This document shows positions 24,060 to 36,504 of a stretch of 64,000 nt of DNA, in pieces. Source of the stretch: Bactericera cockerelli (lineage: Eukaryota; Arthropoda; Insecta; Hemiptera; Triozidae); assembly GCA_024516035.1 (NCBI GenBank), contig CM044958.1, forward strand, positions 26,245,517-26,309,516, in the 5' to 3' direction. The position numbers were made by a program, and so were the translations under genes. Within the stretch, counting starts at the first letter, position 1, and every line of letters starts with the position of its first letter. The notes beneath the pieces were generated by a model, which saw only the letters and a program-made list of their open reading frames with translations, did no database searches and was not told the origin of the DNA.

Positions 24060-25380
24060 AATTAATTTTTTTTATCATTATAATAATGATAGCATTTTAA
24101 TTTTATAATAATGATCTCGTCTTATTTATGAGACATACAAACGAAAGCCAAATCGTCCAGTATGCAAGTTAAAACAGAACGCCTCTTAGTGAGGTTGCTT
24201 CGCTCCCTCACTGTGTTCGGTCAATAATAGTATGTCCTATATTGTGTAACGTCAATAGTATTATTTTTTGGCTCCCTTTTACATGGCAGGGTTCTCCTTA
24301 AAGAAGCTCTTCCATCCAACAATAACTAGTGTTTCTTTGAACAGTAAACCTCAAACAGATTCAACTATCGCATTATAAATGTTCAATCAAGCATGAGGAC
24401 ATCGAGACCTTTTATTTAATACCCCACTCGATAAGTTTTATATTTTATTTTTTTGGCCCTTTATCGATTTTTTACCACAGTGTGGCCCCCTTAGGTTTCA
24501 CGATTTCCGAATTTCACTAATGAACTTATATAATTATATTTTTCAACGACTCAAGAGTGTTACAAATTGTAAAAAAAAAATCGTTTTCATTTTTCACCAA
24601 GAAAGCCACCATTTGGCCTCGAGTGGTCTACTTAAAGTATAAGTAAAATTTTAGGATTAGAAAATAAACATGTATACAAAATTTCATCAATTTTGAAGAA
24701 TCCGTTCGGGAGCTATCGCAAACAGAACAGACAAACAGACGGACAGACAAACGAAAGCCAATTTGTCCAGTACCCAAGTTAAAACAGAACCTCACTTAGT
24801 GAGTTCGTTCTCACTCTGTTCGGTTAATTATGTTTAAAAGAAGGTAAGATAACAAGCGAGACCCTCCCTCAAGTCGAAGAACGATTAGAGAGATAGTCCG
24901 GGTTATTCTAAAATTAATCCCGTTTCATAAATTGGCCCTTTATCACAGATTTTTACAAGGATACTGTGGTGCCATTCATTTTATCCAGATGGTCCCCTCA
25001 ACTGGTTCAGATAGTGGGTACACCCTGAACATATTTCCTTAATTTATGTCAGATCTAATAATTAGGACTTTTAAGTGCCATTATTCCAGCAGTATGTCCG
25101 AGATGTATTATTATGTGGTAAAAATTCCAAATGGGAGGATAACTATGTATTTTTACAATTAATTTCTGTGAAAGAATACTGAGAACGAAGCTTATTGTGT
25201 TGTTCAAGTAATAAATGACAAATATATTTTTTTTAACTGTTAATTTTTTATTGTACCTATATTATAAATGAGGTACAACACAACCCACAACAAAAAGGGT
25301 AATAGTACCTCATAAACTCACTAAATTTAATGTAAATTATGTAAAATTAAATAAGTAAAGAGTATTTTGTTTAAAAAAAA
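24060..25380. repeat. diffuse repeat region with R2 pair
   Basis: A block near 24130-24235 (CAAACGAAAGCCAA, GTTAAAACAGAAC, CTTAGTGAG) recurs near 24725-24835 in the same orientation. The second copy is preceded by ACAGACAAACAGACGGACAG, typical of retroelement 3' regions. No gene was recognised. Confidence 0.6.
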
Positions 25381-25384
25381 ACTG

Positions 25385-25480
25385 ACATTCCCCACCCGGG
25401 TTTCGAACTCGCGGACCTGGCAACTCTGGTTTCATATAGCGCCGCCGTTACCACTAGGCTAACTGGACTACTGATGATAA
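25385..25480 (-). repeat. tRNA-like SINE head
   Basis: On the minus strand AGTTAGCCTAGTGGTAACGG (A box) precedes the B box GAGTTCGAAACCCG. The two boxes are well preserved, but the acceptor ends do not pair into a full tRNA. Confidence 0.65.
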
Positions 25481-25879
25481 GGCGTGGTTTTTGCAACACA
25501 TAAAAGCTTCACTTTACTTTACTTTGTATAATAAACTTTTTAGCGGCCAGCGAAAGAAATATTTACTAGAGAGAATTGAATAGGGAGGGAAGCCTTTCAC
25601 TTCCTATGTACCTAATAGGTACCTACATTCCTAATTAGGAATAGGTATTAGGTAGTGTAGGGGCTTTTACAAAGTGTTCTATGAAACTTCAAAATTTCCT
25701 GCTTAGAAAGGTCCCCAAACATTCATGACATTCATGTTACACATACATATTATGTAACATTGGGTACTAGAGATTTTTTTACATTTTTGAACCTAATATA
25801 AACCACATTTTAGAAGAAAAAAAAATCTTGTCTTTTTCACTCCTTGGCCATTACAGGTTTAATATACCTATGTATGTAT

Positions 25880-26168
25880 GTATGAATTTATTTGTGGTCA
25901 AGCACAAGGCCTCTTCACAAATTTTGTGGGTAGCGCAGCATTACTAAGAGCCTCCTTTACTTTTTAAATTTCTATTACATTAATTTATTTTTACTCTGGT
26001 AATGCCGCCACTGGTGGTTACTTATTCAGTAACTACTCATTTTTCCTCACGAGGTATGAGTGGACCCCAAACACCCAAGTAATGTGCAGAAAAATTCCTG
26101 CCCAACTGGGGATCGAATACAAGTCACCATGCGTGGTAAGCTTAGCGCGCTAACTCACTCGGCACCGG
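25880..26168 (-). mobile_element. tRNA-headed SINE, family S3, second copy
   Basis: Minus-strand head with AGTGAGTTAGCGCGCTAAGC and a degraded B box. The body carries TTTTCCTCACGAGGTATGAG and CGCCACTGGTGGTTACTTA on the plus strand, shared with 14617-14885 and 29972-30250. Confidence 0.85.
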
Positions 26169-26288
26169 CGACTATTTATGGTTAGTATACCTTTACACAA
26201 TTTCACATCGGGACATGTGGATTGAAAGGTTTGTGAGTGAATAGGTATATACATAATAAACTAGATTAAATATATATACTCCAATGTT

Positions 26289-26660
26289 ATTCTGTGCTCT
26301 GAAAATGATCCTTTTCCTAATTAACGGCCAAATGGTAGCTTTTGGGATAATGAAACCATAAAAAGGCACACCTACCACCCAGAAGAAAAAAAATGAGCCA
26401 TCGTTCATGAAAATCGGTCCAGTAGTTTTGGCTGTAGAGCGGTCAACGTCAAAGAAGAAGCAGAATTTTTTGAAAAAAAATGACGTTTTTACAGTGTGGT
26501 TTTGACCAACTTAACTCAAACGATTTCGATGTTTCTTTTTTAAAAGCTTGTCTATTATCGTGCCCCAATCTGTACATATAATTCAATTTCCTTCATCACT
26601 TGTACTTTTTCTCCTACAACTACACGAAATGTGCTACTTATGCTGTCGCGTATAGTATAC
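26289..26660. repeat. dispersed repeat R1, copy 2
   Basis: Colinear with 23664-24052 in the same orientation, about 2.6 kb away. It is moderately diverged, so this is not a recent local duplication. Confidence 0.85.
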
Positions 26661-28004
26661 TCTTGGTAGCGCGCGAACTATTTCGATTGACTTGGCGGGT
26701 CGGAGCGCTACCGCGCTCCTTAATTAATTGTACTGAACCTATAAATAGTATCTACAGCCTATGTGGGGCATCTGTTCATTGATAAAAAAAAAACACATGT
26801 AGGTATGTACTTGCAAGCACTGAAGTTTGTTTTGTAATCCTTCCGAAGTATTTCTGATTCTAAAGACAACCATATAGATAATAATTCAGCTCTTTTTCCT
26901 TTATTAAATATTATGTTTATCTCACTATTTAATAATTTTCTACAACGTGAAACTTGATTACCTACTCCAAAATGTGTCTAGGTACTCAAAAATGATTAGA
27001 TACCTACTCAAAAATGTATCTACAGACAAAGAAACGTACCTATAATATATTTATTTGCCTTTTTGTAGTAACCATTACAAATAGTGTTGAAGACTGAATG
27101 CAAGGTTCTAAACTCTTATTTGCAGGGCGTTTTCTTTGTCAGTAGTATGCTAGTTATAAGGTACCTACCGAGTGAATTTTCAATGTCTTTTTTTTTAATG
27201 TCAAGTTTTATTTTCAATGTCATTAGTAGTATCTATTATGACGTTCACGTCGGGACCTCACCCAGCCATTGCCACAACCAGGTAGCTATAATGTCAATGC
27301 AAGCATGCTAGGGAAGGGTTGCAGAGTACAATGCTAGTTACTGTCCTGGTAGCAATCTAATAAAGGCTACGTGCACAGTGGCCGGAGGGTGAGGGAGGGG
27401 CTGTCAGCTCATTTCCTGACTTTGATTTGTTTTCTTCGTGCTTCGAGGAACTCGAAATGTCAAATCGATAGTCATTAAATATTATTGTTTCTGTTGAGGT
27501 TTGGTGAGTTTTGTGACTTCATTTCGACTGCATTATGGTAGTTTGAGTGTCAAGAAGTTCGGATTAAAATGGCGACACGTTCAATGTCTCATGTGTTCAG
27601 TGTCACAAGTTAAATCATAAAAAATTGGAGTCTTCACTTTAACATAAGTTTTTTTATTGATATTCTTGCCTATCCAGTCTGGGTGAGGTTAATATGAGGA
27701 GCTTGTAGCTAGGACAGTTTACCAAACGAATGGAGGGATTACATAGGAACACATGTTTATGTATTTGACTAACAATTGACTAGAAAGACTAAACTTATTT
27801 CTCACTCTGTAATAATGTGCATTGTTTAAGTTGTGACTGAGCTTGGAGAATAGAAAGTTACCTGATGAGAATGCTGGTATTATATCTCCAGGTAGCAAGG
27901 CAAAGTCCAGGGTATGGCAATAGAGGTAAACGGAGACCAAAAGAGGAAAAATTGGGAGCCCCGAATCGTACCCTAGCCAAGCAGAGAGCCGGGAGAGCCC
28001 TGAC
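26660..28004. other. unannotated sequence
   Basis: Contains a degraded SINE-body phrase near 27675 (AGTCTGGGTGAGGTTAATATG) in plus orientation. Around 27350-27600 the base composition is less AT-biased, but no continuous frame, TATA context or splice pair stands out. Confidence 0.4.
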
Positions 28005-28391
28005 AATCATTAAAATAAGTTAAGTCGTTCAGACACAATCGCTCCTCAAAGATGGGTAGTTTTTTCAAACATAGCTCAAATTTTGAAAATTCTCAACTTT
28101 TAACGCCTGTAAATCAAAAAGGACTGCACCAATTGAAAAATTCAGTAGAATCGAACTTGTAGAAAATGTAATTTTAAGTAAAACACTGTTTGAAATTTGA
28201 AATTTGCTCACTCCAGTGCTGAGATATGAATTTTAAACCGAAAGAGTTCCTAGAGCCAAATTTTCGCTAAGGCAGTGCAACGCAAAAAACTTCGTCTGAA
28301 GTTATAGGTAGTTTAAAATATTGAGAAACTTGCACTGAATTTTACTAAGATCTGTTTACTGAACATGTGATTTCAAGACAGCAGGTACACT

Positions 28392-28964
28392 ATGGAGGAT
28401 GTAACTTGTTTTATATGCGGGAACATTGTGCAAGAAGGAGCGGATAGAGGAATATTAAAGGAAAAGTCACTTCGAACGTTTATTGAGGCCAGCAGGAGGA
28501 GGAATGATGGGCATCACACGTAGTTACAGACTCAGAAATCTGTTATACTTTACGAGAAGTGTCGCAAAGGTGTCTACACGAAGGAGTCAAACATTGTAAA
28601 GGCCGAAAAAGAAGCAGGAAACGGAAGCCGTGTGACAAGAGGCCGTGAGGAAATACCAAAATTCAACTTTAAGGAGCTCTGCTTCTACTGTGGAAAAGAT
28701 GCCTCTGAAAGCTTCAAGGTTAAACAGAAAAAGCTTCCTCTTCATAGAGGTGAAATTCAGACACAAGAAATAATGCAAAAAATTAAAGGTTCTGCAATTG
28801 CCAGAGGAGATGAAATGGGGGCGGTGGTATTGCGTAAGATGGCAACGGAATCAGACCTCGTAGCCGCTGAAGGCAAGTACGATTCTTGTCGTGGTATGTT
28901 CTTTAATTCACGCCCATCTATGGATCCTGATGCAGCTCAAGGTATATCTGGACGAGGGGAGTGA
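28392..28964 (+). pseudogene. broken Cys-rich ORF of unknown transposon type
   Basis: From an ATG at 28392 the frame is open for 191 codons to the stop at 28964 except for one TAG (28521-28523, codon 44). It starts MEDVTCFICG and has KSLRTFIEASRRRND, FNFKELCFYCGKDAS and DLVAAEGKYDSCRGMFF. Two Cys-x-x-Cys knuckles and the DL-x-AAE-x-x-Y-x-x-C motif match a class of repeat-associated proteins common in arthropod genomes whose function I do not know. In those proteins the Tyr is usually followed by His, here Asp. The right-arm copy has TGG (Trp) at the TAG position, so the stop is a secondary lesion. No downstream catalytic domain is visible. Confidence 0.7.
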
Positions 28965-29699
28965 ATTAATGTAGTAACTGGGGCTTTGAAGCCGAAAGAC
29001 CTAAGTTTCCCAGTTACTGGGGTTTAACGAAGAAAAGGCCGCTGGTTCAATAACGCTACTACGAAAGGTGTAGGTGTATTAAAGAGTATTAAATTTACAC
29101 GGAAAGATAAAAGGAAGAAATAAACTACTACTATGAAATGAGATTGGATGATCTTACCTTGAGTACTTGTACCAAGTACTTACGCCTTTAGAAGGGGATC
29201 AAAGGTGGTAGATCGAGGAAGGAGAGAAGACGCACCCTGACCACTGGTTGTTACAATCTGAACGAGGCATCGTCGTTCCCAATCTATCGTACCGAATCTC
29301 TGGCTTTCTTTGTAAGATCACATGATATGCCTATCATCTGATATCGAAGTGTTATCTCTAACAGTTAGGGGCGTAGAGATCGAGTGATATGCGCGGGGTA
29401 AGTTTGGAGTCAATTCAAACTGGAGTCACATGGCGTGAACAGGGAGAGTTCGCTCAAACTGGTTACTAGTGGGATTGATTTCACCTTCAGTATGGAGGTT
29501 CTAGGTACTAACGACTTCTTAGGAGTGAAGCACTGAATACCCCCCATAGCATGGAACGTATCATGGCCTTATCATCACTAAAAATTCATTAACTCAATTC
29601 GTATATGACAACGCCGATATAAACATGGATACCATTGATGGCCATGAAAAGTGGTTCACTCCTAAGAAGTCGTTAGTACCCAGAACCTCCATATCTTTT

Positions 29700-29917
29700 C
29701 CACAGTAGAAGCAGAGTTCCTTCAAGTTGAATTTTGGTATTTCCTCACGGCCTCTTGTCACACGGCTTCCGTTTCTTGCTTCTTTTTCGGCCTTTACAGT
29801 GTTTGACTCCTTCGTGTAGACACCTTTGCGACACTTCTCGTGAAGTATAACAGATCTTTGAGTCTGTAACCACGTGTGATGCACATCATTTCTCCTCCTG
29901 CTGTCCTCAATGAACAT
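29700..29917 (-). pseudogene. second copy of the Cys-rich ORF (right arm)
   Basis: Minus-strand frame with FIEDSRRRNDVHHTWLQTQ and FNLKELCFYCGKD, parallel to the left-arm ORF. It breaks off immediately after CFYCGKD where the inverted arm ends. Its N-terminal part (MEDVTCFICG equivalent) lies about 370 bp further right at about 30290-30330, separated by the SINE at 29972-30250. It keeps Trp where the left copy has a stop. Confidence 0.75.
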
Positions 29918-29971
29918 TCGAAGTGACTTTTCCTTTAATATTCCTCTATCTTTGCCTTTAATATGTTGTAG

Positions 29972-30250
29972 TCACTGTAGCCGAGTGAGTTAGCGCGCTA
30001 GGCATTGCACGCATGGTGACCTGGGTTCAATTCCCAGCGGGATGGGATTTTTTCTGCTCTGTACTTGGATGTTCGGGGTCCACTCATACTTCGTGAGTCG
30101 TGAGGAAAAAAGAGTAGCTGCTTTGATATGAAGCAGCGACCAGTGGCTGAATCATAGGCACACAAATAATACAAGATATTGTAAATTAAACTGGCAAAGT
30201 TCTATGATTCTGCGCTACCCACTAAAACTGTGACATAACAACACAAAGAA
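29972..30250 (+). mobile_element. tRNA-headed SINE, family S3, inserted in right arm
   Basis: Head TGTAGCCGAGTGAGTTAGCG with the B box GGTTCAATTCCC, followed by the S3 body in plus orientation and an A/T-rich end near 30250. The left arm has no counterpart, so the SINE arrived after the inverted repeat formed. Confidence 0.9.
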
Positions 30251-30765
30251 AATGCATTTTTATTATTATATTATTAATATTCCTTCTTGCACAATGTTCC
30301 CGCATATAAAACAAGTTACATCCTCCATAGTGTGCCAGCTGTCTTGAAATCACAACATGTTCAGTGAAGATCTTAGTAAAATTCAGTGCAAGTATCTCAA
30401 AATTTTAAATTACCTATTTAAATCAATAGATTACGTTCAGTTTTGCTTGAAAAGTTGTAAGAATATGAGAATTTTAGAGTTCAGATGAAGTTTCTTGCGT
30501 TGCACTGCCTTAGCGGAAATTTGGCGCTAGGGACGAAAAATCATATCTCAGCACTGGAGTAAGCAAATTTCAAATTTCAAACAGTATTTTACTTAAAATT
30601 ACATTTTCTACAAGTTCGATTCTATTAAATTTTTCAATTGGTGCAGTCCTTTTTGACTTACAGGCGTTAAAAGTTGAGAATTTTCAAAATTTGAGCTATG
30701 TTTGAAAAAACCACCCATTTTTGAGGAGCGATTGTGGTTGAACGGCTTAACCTTTTTTAATGATT

Positions 30766-31544
30766 CAAACGTCATTAGACGCATAATTTTATGTTCCTTA
30801 GATAAGAACTGAGTAAAATTTTCTGTAGAATAAATACATTTTGAGTTATAAGCGCAATTTTAAAAAAAGTGCAAAAAATTTGCACTATTTAGGCCCTAAA
30901 CTCGGAAGCACAACCTAAAATCCGTCGCAAACTCATATACTCATTATTCAGGACCCCTTTAAGGGTTTAAAACGATTTCCAGCTATTGAGCAATTTTTTG
31001 CCGCTAGACCCCATTTTAGCACTAATTTGCCTGGGCTACAAGTATCCATTCCATTTTTAATTCCAACATTTTCTGTGGATATGGGGGTAGTGCAATTATA
31101 TACAGGATGCTTTTTTAAATACTATGAGTTGATACAACCAAACGAAAGAGCGTCAAATGCATAGCTTTATGTAATAATGAAAAACAAAATATAATTTTTA
31201 TTTTTATAGGTTTGTTAGAGAAGTACTGTGCATATTGTACAGCATATTGCATAATACTTTAAAAAAAATATTATTAGGGCGTTTACATGTGTATCCCTGA
31301 ATCAGAATTCAGTCAGAAAATAAATTAGCTAAAGGAATCATTATTATTTCAACATTATATTTTATAATTATATTCTCTATTTATACAAATTAGGAAACCA
31401 TATAATGTATCGAGAATAATAAATTACGTACAAAAGTACTTGAACAATTGACTAATTGAATGCAGAGCTCACCTGAAGTGCTCAATTGCTCATATCCATG
31501 GCTATTTTATTCCAGGAATGATTTCATTATTGTAAAAAAAGTTA
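30766..31544. other. repeat-like sequence, unassigned
   Basis: Phrases such as TTTTGAGTTATAAGCGC and a possible transposon end near 31110 (TATACAGGATGC) suggest transposon UTR material continuing right of the inverted repeat. No ORF was recognised. Confidence 0.35.
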
Positions 31545-31688
31545 AAGTTGTCATATTTGTGTTAAACACTTTTGTGATATCACAACTACTCATACTCGCT
31601 TTACTAAATCTATGCTGAAACCGGGACTTGAACCACCGACCTCCAGGGTACAAGTCCGCCGCCTTATCGATCAAGCTACTGAAGTCAA
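31545..31688 (-). mobile_element. tRNA-headed SINE, family S2, second copy
   Basis: On the minus strand AGTAGCTTGATCGATAAGGC and the B box GGTTCAAGTCCCGG lead into the same body as 12862-13005 (TTTAGTAAAGCGAGT, TTGTGATATCACA). Confidence 0.85.
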
Positions 31689-31791
31689 TGATTTTATTAT
31701 TGTATTGATAATATTGACACCATTGTCGTTTTGGATCAATACTAAAGGCCCATGCTTATATGTATGTTCTATTGTACTTCAAAAGCTCTAG

Positions 31792-31924
31792 CTCTCTCTC
31801 TCTCTCTCTCTCGACTCGGTTGGCTGCTTTTCCAGTTCGAATTTCAAAAACGCACGAGGAATTTTTATCGCATAATGTATAAACATTTACCCCACCCTCT
31901 TTAGCAACTGACCTTTCCCCCTTA

Positions 31925-31963
<39 letters not shown>

Positions 31964-31976
31964 CTCTCTCTCCCCC
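31792..31976. repeat. two (CT)n microsatellites
   Basis: CT runs at about 31792-31812 and 31927-31971, the second with one G interruption. Confidence 0.95.
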
Positions 31977-32390
31977 GCTCTCTTTAAAGCCTCATCGTGT
32001 AGCAATAATCTTTTGAGCCTGTTCATAGCAGAATGAGGCTGCTACAAGCCCAGAGAGATTTTGTTAGTCCGTAATAAATTCATCATAGTATTTATTAAAT
32101 GCTATTTATGTGTATGTATAATAATGTGGTAATTCATTTGACTATATAGTATAATAAAAAAACGAAAACAATACTTCCGATTTCTAATATTAGAAATTTC
32201 TCGGAAGTAAAATATAGATACATATCTATTCCCATTGCCTTAATACAAGACTGTGAGCTCAACTGATCATCTACCTACCAATGAAATAGTCTGATCTGAT
32301 CAGCGTTGATTGTTCCATTAGAGTATTTTCAAGACCTATTCGGGCCTAATATGTATGGTGTGATTAATAAATGACTAAACCGTGCAAAAT

Positions 32391-32787
32391 GCGTGAGAGG
32401 CGACGCAGCTAATCCTTTCTTATACTAATCAGGGGGTGAGATAGTAACATACTAAAAGTCCTGTCCCAGTTTCCTCCCATCTTGGAAGGAAACGGAGTTA
32501 GGGTTGCTGATTTGCTGAAGGTTGTTTAGAGGAGGTGAAAAGAGGTCCCATTGTCGGATAGCTTATATCTCAAGAACGCTACATTTTTGTAAAAGTTTTG
32601 TATGGAGCACTTTTGAAGCAAATTAAATTTGGAAGAATTCCGATTCTACGCTACTTTGAAAATTTTCTAGATGTTTTGGTGTATACGCTCCTAGAAAAGC
32701 AACTAACTATTTAAAGAAATATATGTATATACTATCTCACCCTCCTGAACAAGTATTCGAAGTAATTGGCTGCGTTGCCTCTCACGC
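32391..32787. mobile_element. inverted-repeat MITE, 397 bp
   Basis: GCGTGAGAGGCGACGCAGC at the left pairs with the complement of GCTGCGTTGCCTCTCACGC at the right. Homology continues inward about 65 bp to GGGTGAGATAGTA. Target duplications were not identified. It has no coding potential. Confidence 0.75.
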
Positions 32788-32789
32788 TG

Positions 32790-34264
32790 TCTAAAACCTA
32801 TTCCTTAAGCAAGATTTTTTTACTATTATTATATAAAATGCAACATTCAAACTTCAATAACATGTACTTTTCTGTTGTTCCTCATAATAAAGCCTGGGAA
32901 AAACGATCCTCAAACTTTGCTAGCTATAGAATTTTCTTCAAAAGGTTTCTTGGAAAAGGCTGCTGATATTTCAGCAAATATTGAACTTTAAGCCTCCCCG
33001 TGGCTTTAGACTGAATTAAACAAATCTGTGGTAGATATTTCCTCATTTTTCAGTTGAAGCACTTCCCCAATAATTACTGCAAGCCTCATCCGATTCCCGG
33101 AAGCGCGGTGGTTTTGAAACTGTAGCAAAACTAATATTGACATGGTTTTTATGTTTCGCTGCCTAATACCTATTCCACATGTTGTGTATGAGAAAATTCG
33201 GTGAATATTGAATCCAAATACAGGGAAATGTTTATTAAATTTTCTGTGAAAAATTAAAACTGAATAATTGTGTAAGTATACAAAAAACCTACATAAATTA
33301 TTGTATAATCTGGATTATTGTATATGATCAGTGTAGGAACAGACACGCACGTAAATAAATTATTTTCTATTATTAGAAATTTATCGGAAATAAAATGGGT
33401 GTAAAATCTTCAAATACCTAAGGAGAGGATTTTATTCTATTAATTTTTTATAGTTTATAGATTTTTCATAACATTACGAGATGAAATTTTATCAGCTCAA
33501 TTTCGAAAAAAGCGACGGAAAACAATTCTTTCTCCAGCTATGTAGGTACTTTGTTCAAACCATTGGAAACATCTCCATGAATATAAATTTGAAGTGTGTG
33601 GCATCTAAAAAAGCATTTTCAGTTTTTCCTGAAATCCAATTTCCGGGACAAGTTTTGAAATTTTCTCTTAATTTAAACATTAATCTGACTGTTTAAAATA
33701 TATTAGAATTTCCGAACAAAGAAAATCAAGAAATGTACTTACAGAACATTCTTTTTTCTTGACCTATGAGTAATGGATAACAATCTTAATACATAATATA
33801 TTTTGTTTCCTTCACGATGGTCACATGTGCGCGTGCTATAATATTTACAAAGGAATGACTGATGGTAATATCTCAAAATATGAGGAAGGCAATGTTCGCT
33901 TTCAGCTTTGATAATGCAGTCCGTCCCTTGTTTGTCAAATACTTTGAGTAAACAAGAAAATATAATATGCTAATAGGAATCTCATCATCCTATTAAATAC
34001 TGCCTTCCACCGCTTCCGGACCAAAGTTTCTCCTGAGCAAACAGTGGCCCAGAAGACTGCAGGATACAGGACATTACACTTCACTGAAGCTGCTCTCTCT
34101 GCCTCACCGCGTCCTGTGGAGAAAAGCTTTTGGTTTTAAACCAGAAGCTTTTACTAGCAGTGCTCGTGTAGGCAAGGAAAAAAAAAAAAATAGCTGAGAT
34201 TTTTGGCTGGTCGCGTCTTTTACAGCCTCGTTTGCATTACGAAAGTCGAAACTGAAGTCAAATA
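32790..34264. other. unannotated AT-rich sequence
   Basis: The motif TTAGAAATT(T)ATCGGAA(A/G)TAAAAT near 33374 is shared with 32190 and with the right window edge. Otherwise nothing was recognised. Confidence 0.4.
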
Positions 34265-34480
34265 GGTGCACTGGTAGTCAAGTGGTTAACGCGCTAGTCT
34301 GGTGATCCAGGTAGCGTAGGGGTCCGTTGGTTCGAATCCACCCAGTGCATGAATTTTTCCTCGTTGATTTGAGTTTGTAACCACATAATAATAAGACCTG
34401 AGGGTTAGGTGGTAGAAAATGCTTTGAGCATTAACCTCGCCTGGTGGTTACCTTCCACTAAAGAGTGTCATTATTGTTAA
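34265..34480 (+). mobile_element. tRNA-headed SINE, family S4
   Basis: GTAGTCAAGTGGTTAACGCG (A box) and GGTTCGAATCCACCC (B box) lead into a body with ATTTTTCCTCGTTGATTTGA, AAATGCTTTGAGCATTAACC and TTCCACTAAAGAGTGT. A full inverted copy lies at 49578-49800. Confidence 0.9.
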
Positions 34481-36500
34481 GTCATCTACCAAGATTTTTT
34501 TTGCAAATACTCGTACATATAAAATACATATGTATGAAGCCAACAGTAATCTATTCGTATGCATATGACGTGTGACAAGTTTTGAAAGTTTTGTCAAGTA
34601 GTTCGGCGAGATGCATTGAATATGTAACCAGATGCTTCTCAAAGTGATTGTCAATAGGTTAATGTGGAATTTTCATCTATGGTGATGACAATTATTATTT
34701 AGTAATGCGGGCATTGCGGCATTCTTTAGTTCATATTTTGATCTGATGATAGGTATAGCCTGAAACGTGAAATTTTTAGTATACATGTTTGAAAATCATC
34801 TACAAATTTACATAGCTATACATAAATTCGAAGTGAACCATTCTCTTGACTAGATATCTCGTACTGATTGTTCTAGTACTGTGGTACTAGCGGTGGCATG
34901 ACAGCATGGGAATGCTGATAGGAAATGGGATAGAATTTTATTCCCCGCTCCGTTACTGGCGCGCTGCCGAGTCAGCGGATCGATAGAAGCCGCCTCCCTT
35001 GTCCCATTCAACATTGTTACTGTCCCAATTTTAAGCATGCACGTGATTTCACACCAAGGGATGAGGGGGGGGGGCTATGCGAGGATTTCGGATTTTATTG
35101 TGACAATTATTGAGACACCTGAGGTTGAATCTAAATTCCGACAGTGCTACGAGCAAAGTGAACTTGGGGAAAGTTTTTCCCTTACTAATTTATTCGAGAG
35201 CTGCCTTTGATGAAGGTGGTTGCTTATTTCTCTAGAGTCAACAGCTCTGTACATCGTGTGGTCATAATTATATAGTTTCTCAGAATAAAGCTCAAGTGAT
35301 AAATCTAGAGACTAGAAACACTCATTTATTATTTGCAGAAAGGATTCCAGCAACTTGTGTTTGCATTATTCACCGTTTCTGAAATCTCTTTCAAGAAGAG
35401 ATGAAACAGAACCCGGCGCTTTTCACAACCCAGACAAAGCAAAATGCAGGAGATGTGAGATGTAGCGCAAGGGAAAGGAAGTAATATAAAACATTATGCT
35501 CCTTACTAAGCAGAAACTCGAGAGCGAAATTTCATTTATTCTTGTTATCGTCATCACATCACCAACCAACGCAACGTCTAGATGTGGTGTATCACTCTGT
35601 GAAAGTGGACAAAACACAAAACAGAGAAGACTGAAAGAAGTGAAGAACAGAAAGAAATGTAGAGAAAGAAAGGCTTGTGGATAGAAAGAGAGGACCAGAT
35701 GAAAGTAAAGGACAGAGGATGTGGAAGGAGGTGAAGAAAAGGAGGAAGAATGTAAATGTAAACAACTTGAGTCTAACTATTGTATGGGCAATTTGTCGCA
35801 TTGCGATTCTTGATGTTTCTTTCGATAATTTGACGCAATCTTCTCTGAACGAGCATTACCTACCTTTAACTCTTCAAATGTTTCATGTATCTACAAAATT
35901 ATTATATGTATTGTGTTTGATTTTGAAAAATGTCACTACATCAGACAAGGCGCTCGTCTGTAAGTTCAATAAACGAAAATTGAAAAAAATAAGCATGATA
36001 ACATTAGCTTTCTTCTACACTTTTGTAAAATGAAAATAAATCTCCTACTCTGAAAAAAAAAAAAAAAAAAATGGTACAAAAAATACAAAAAGTTGCTGGC
36101 ATAAAAAACATCTAACAAAAGAGAGAAATATACTGTTATTAATCCCATATTGTTTTAAGTCCTTTCAATATGAGAGCACTTCTGTATTTGAGGAGTAAGC
36201 AAAAGACATCCAAAGTCGACAATAATTTAGCAACTCAGGAGGAACAATAAAACCCGCCACCATTGAACAAAATATCGCAGTAATTTATCTCGGGAAATGC
36301 TTGAAAACTCTCCAAAATTTATATCTCCTGAACATACTATGCGACTTTATCAGCTTTAACTTTTATTCTTTTTATAAATTGTGTTTGTGTGTTATTTTAC
36401 TGCAAGCTTTTTTAAGCTTTAAGTTTTATTTTCTCTATTCGAAATAGATTTCCTGGCATTGCAGATGAATAAGACAGGGCAGTGATGGTCTATGTTATGT
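34481..36500. other. unannotated sequence
   Basis: Contains a G-run near 35065-35076, a purine-rich block at about 35620-35760 and an A-run at about 36053-36071. The open frame at 35677-36033 (118 codons, Lys/Arg-rich start) resembles no family I recognise. Confidence 0.4.
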
Positions 36501-36504
36501 TTAT

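Larger units (their letters stand above)
28005..30765. mobile_element. 2.76 kb inverted-repeat element with ORF in both arms
   Basis: The left arm (28005 to about 28701) and right arm (about 29693 to 30765) are inverted copies. The right arm is lengthened by a SINE insertion. Both arms include the start of the same gene. TTAA occurs at homologous positions near both ends (28020-28023 and 30747-30750), which could mark a TTAA-targeting element, but homology continues about 15 bp outside it. A second inner inverted repeat (29491-29529 against 29652-29690) forms the centre. The family is unknown. Confidence 0.75.

Noticed and set aside
33054..33125. Terminal exon after CCTCATTTTTCAG, 23 open codons
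   Set aside because: Short, no partner donor in the right phase, no recognisable protein; a frame this short is expected by chance.
34268..34352. Intact tRNA gene
   Set aside because: A and B boxes are good, but spacing is too long for a tRNA and the sequence continues into a repeated SINE body.
35677..36033. 118-codon ORF with Lys/Arg-rich start
   Set aside because: No domain, begins in a purine-rich tract, ends in AT-rich DNA; no splice or promoter evidence.
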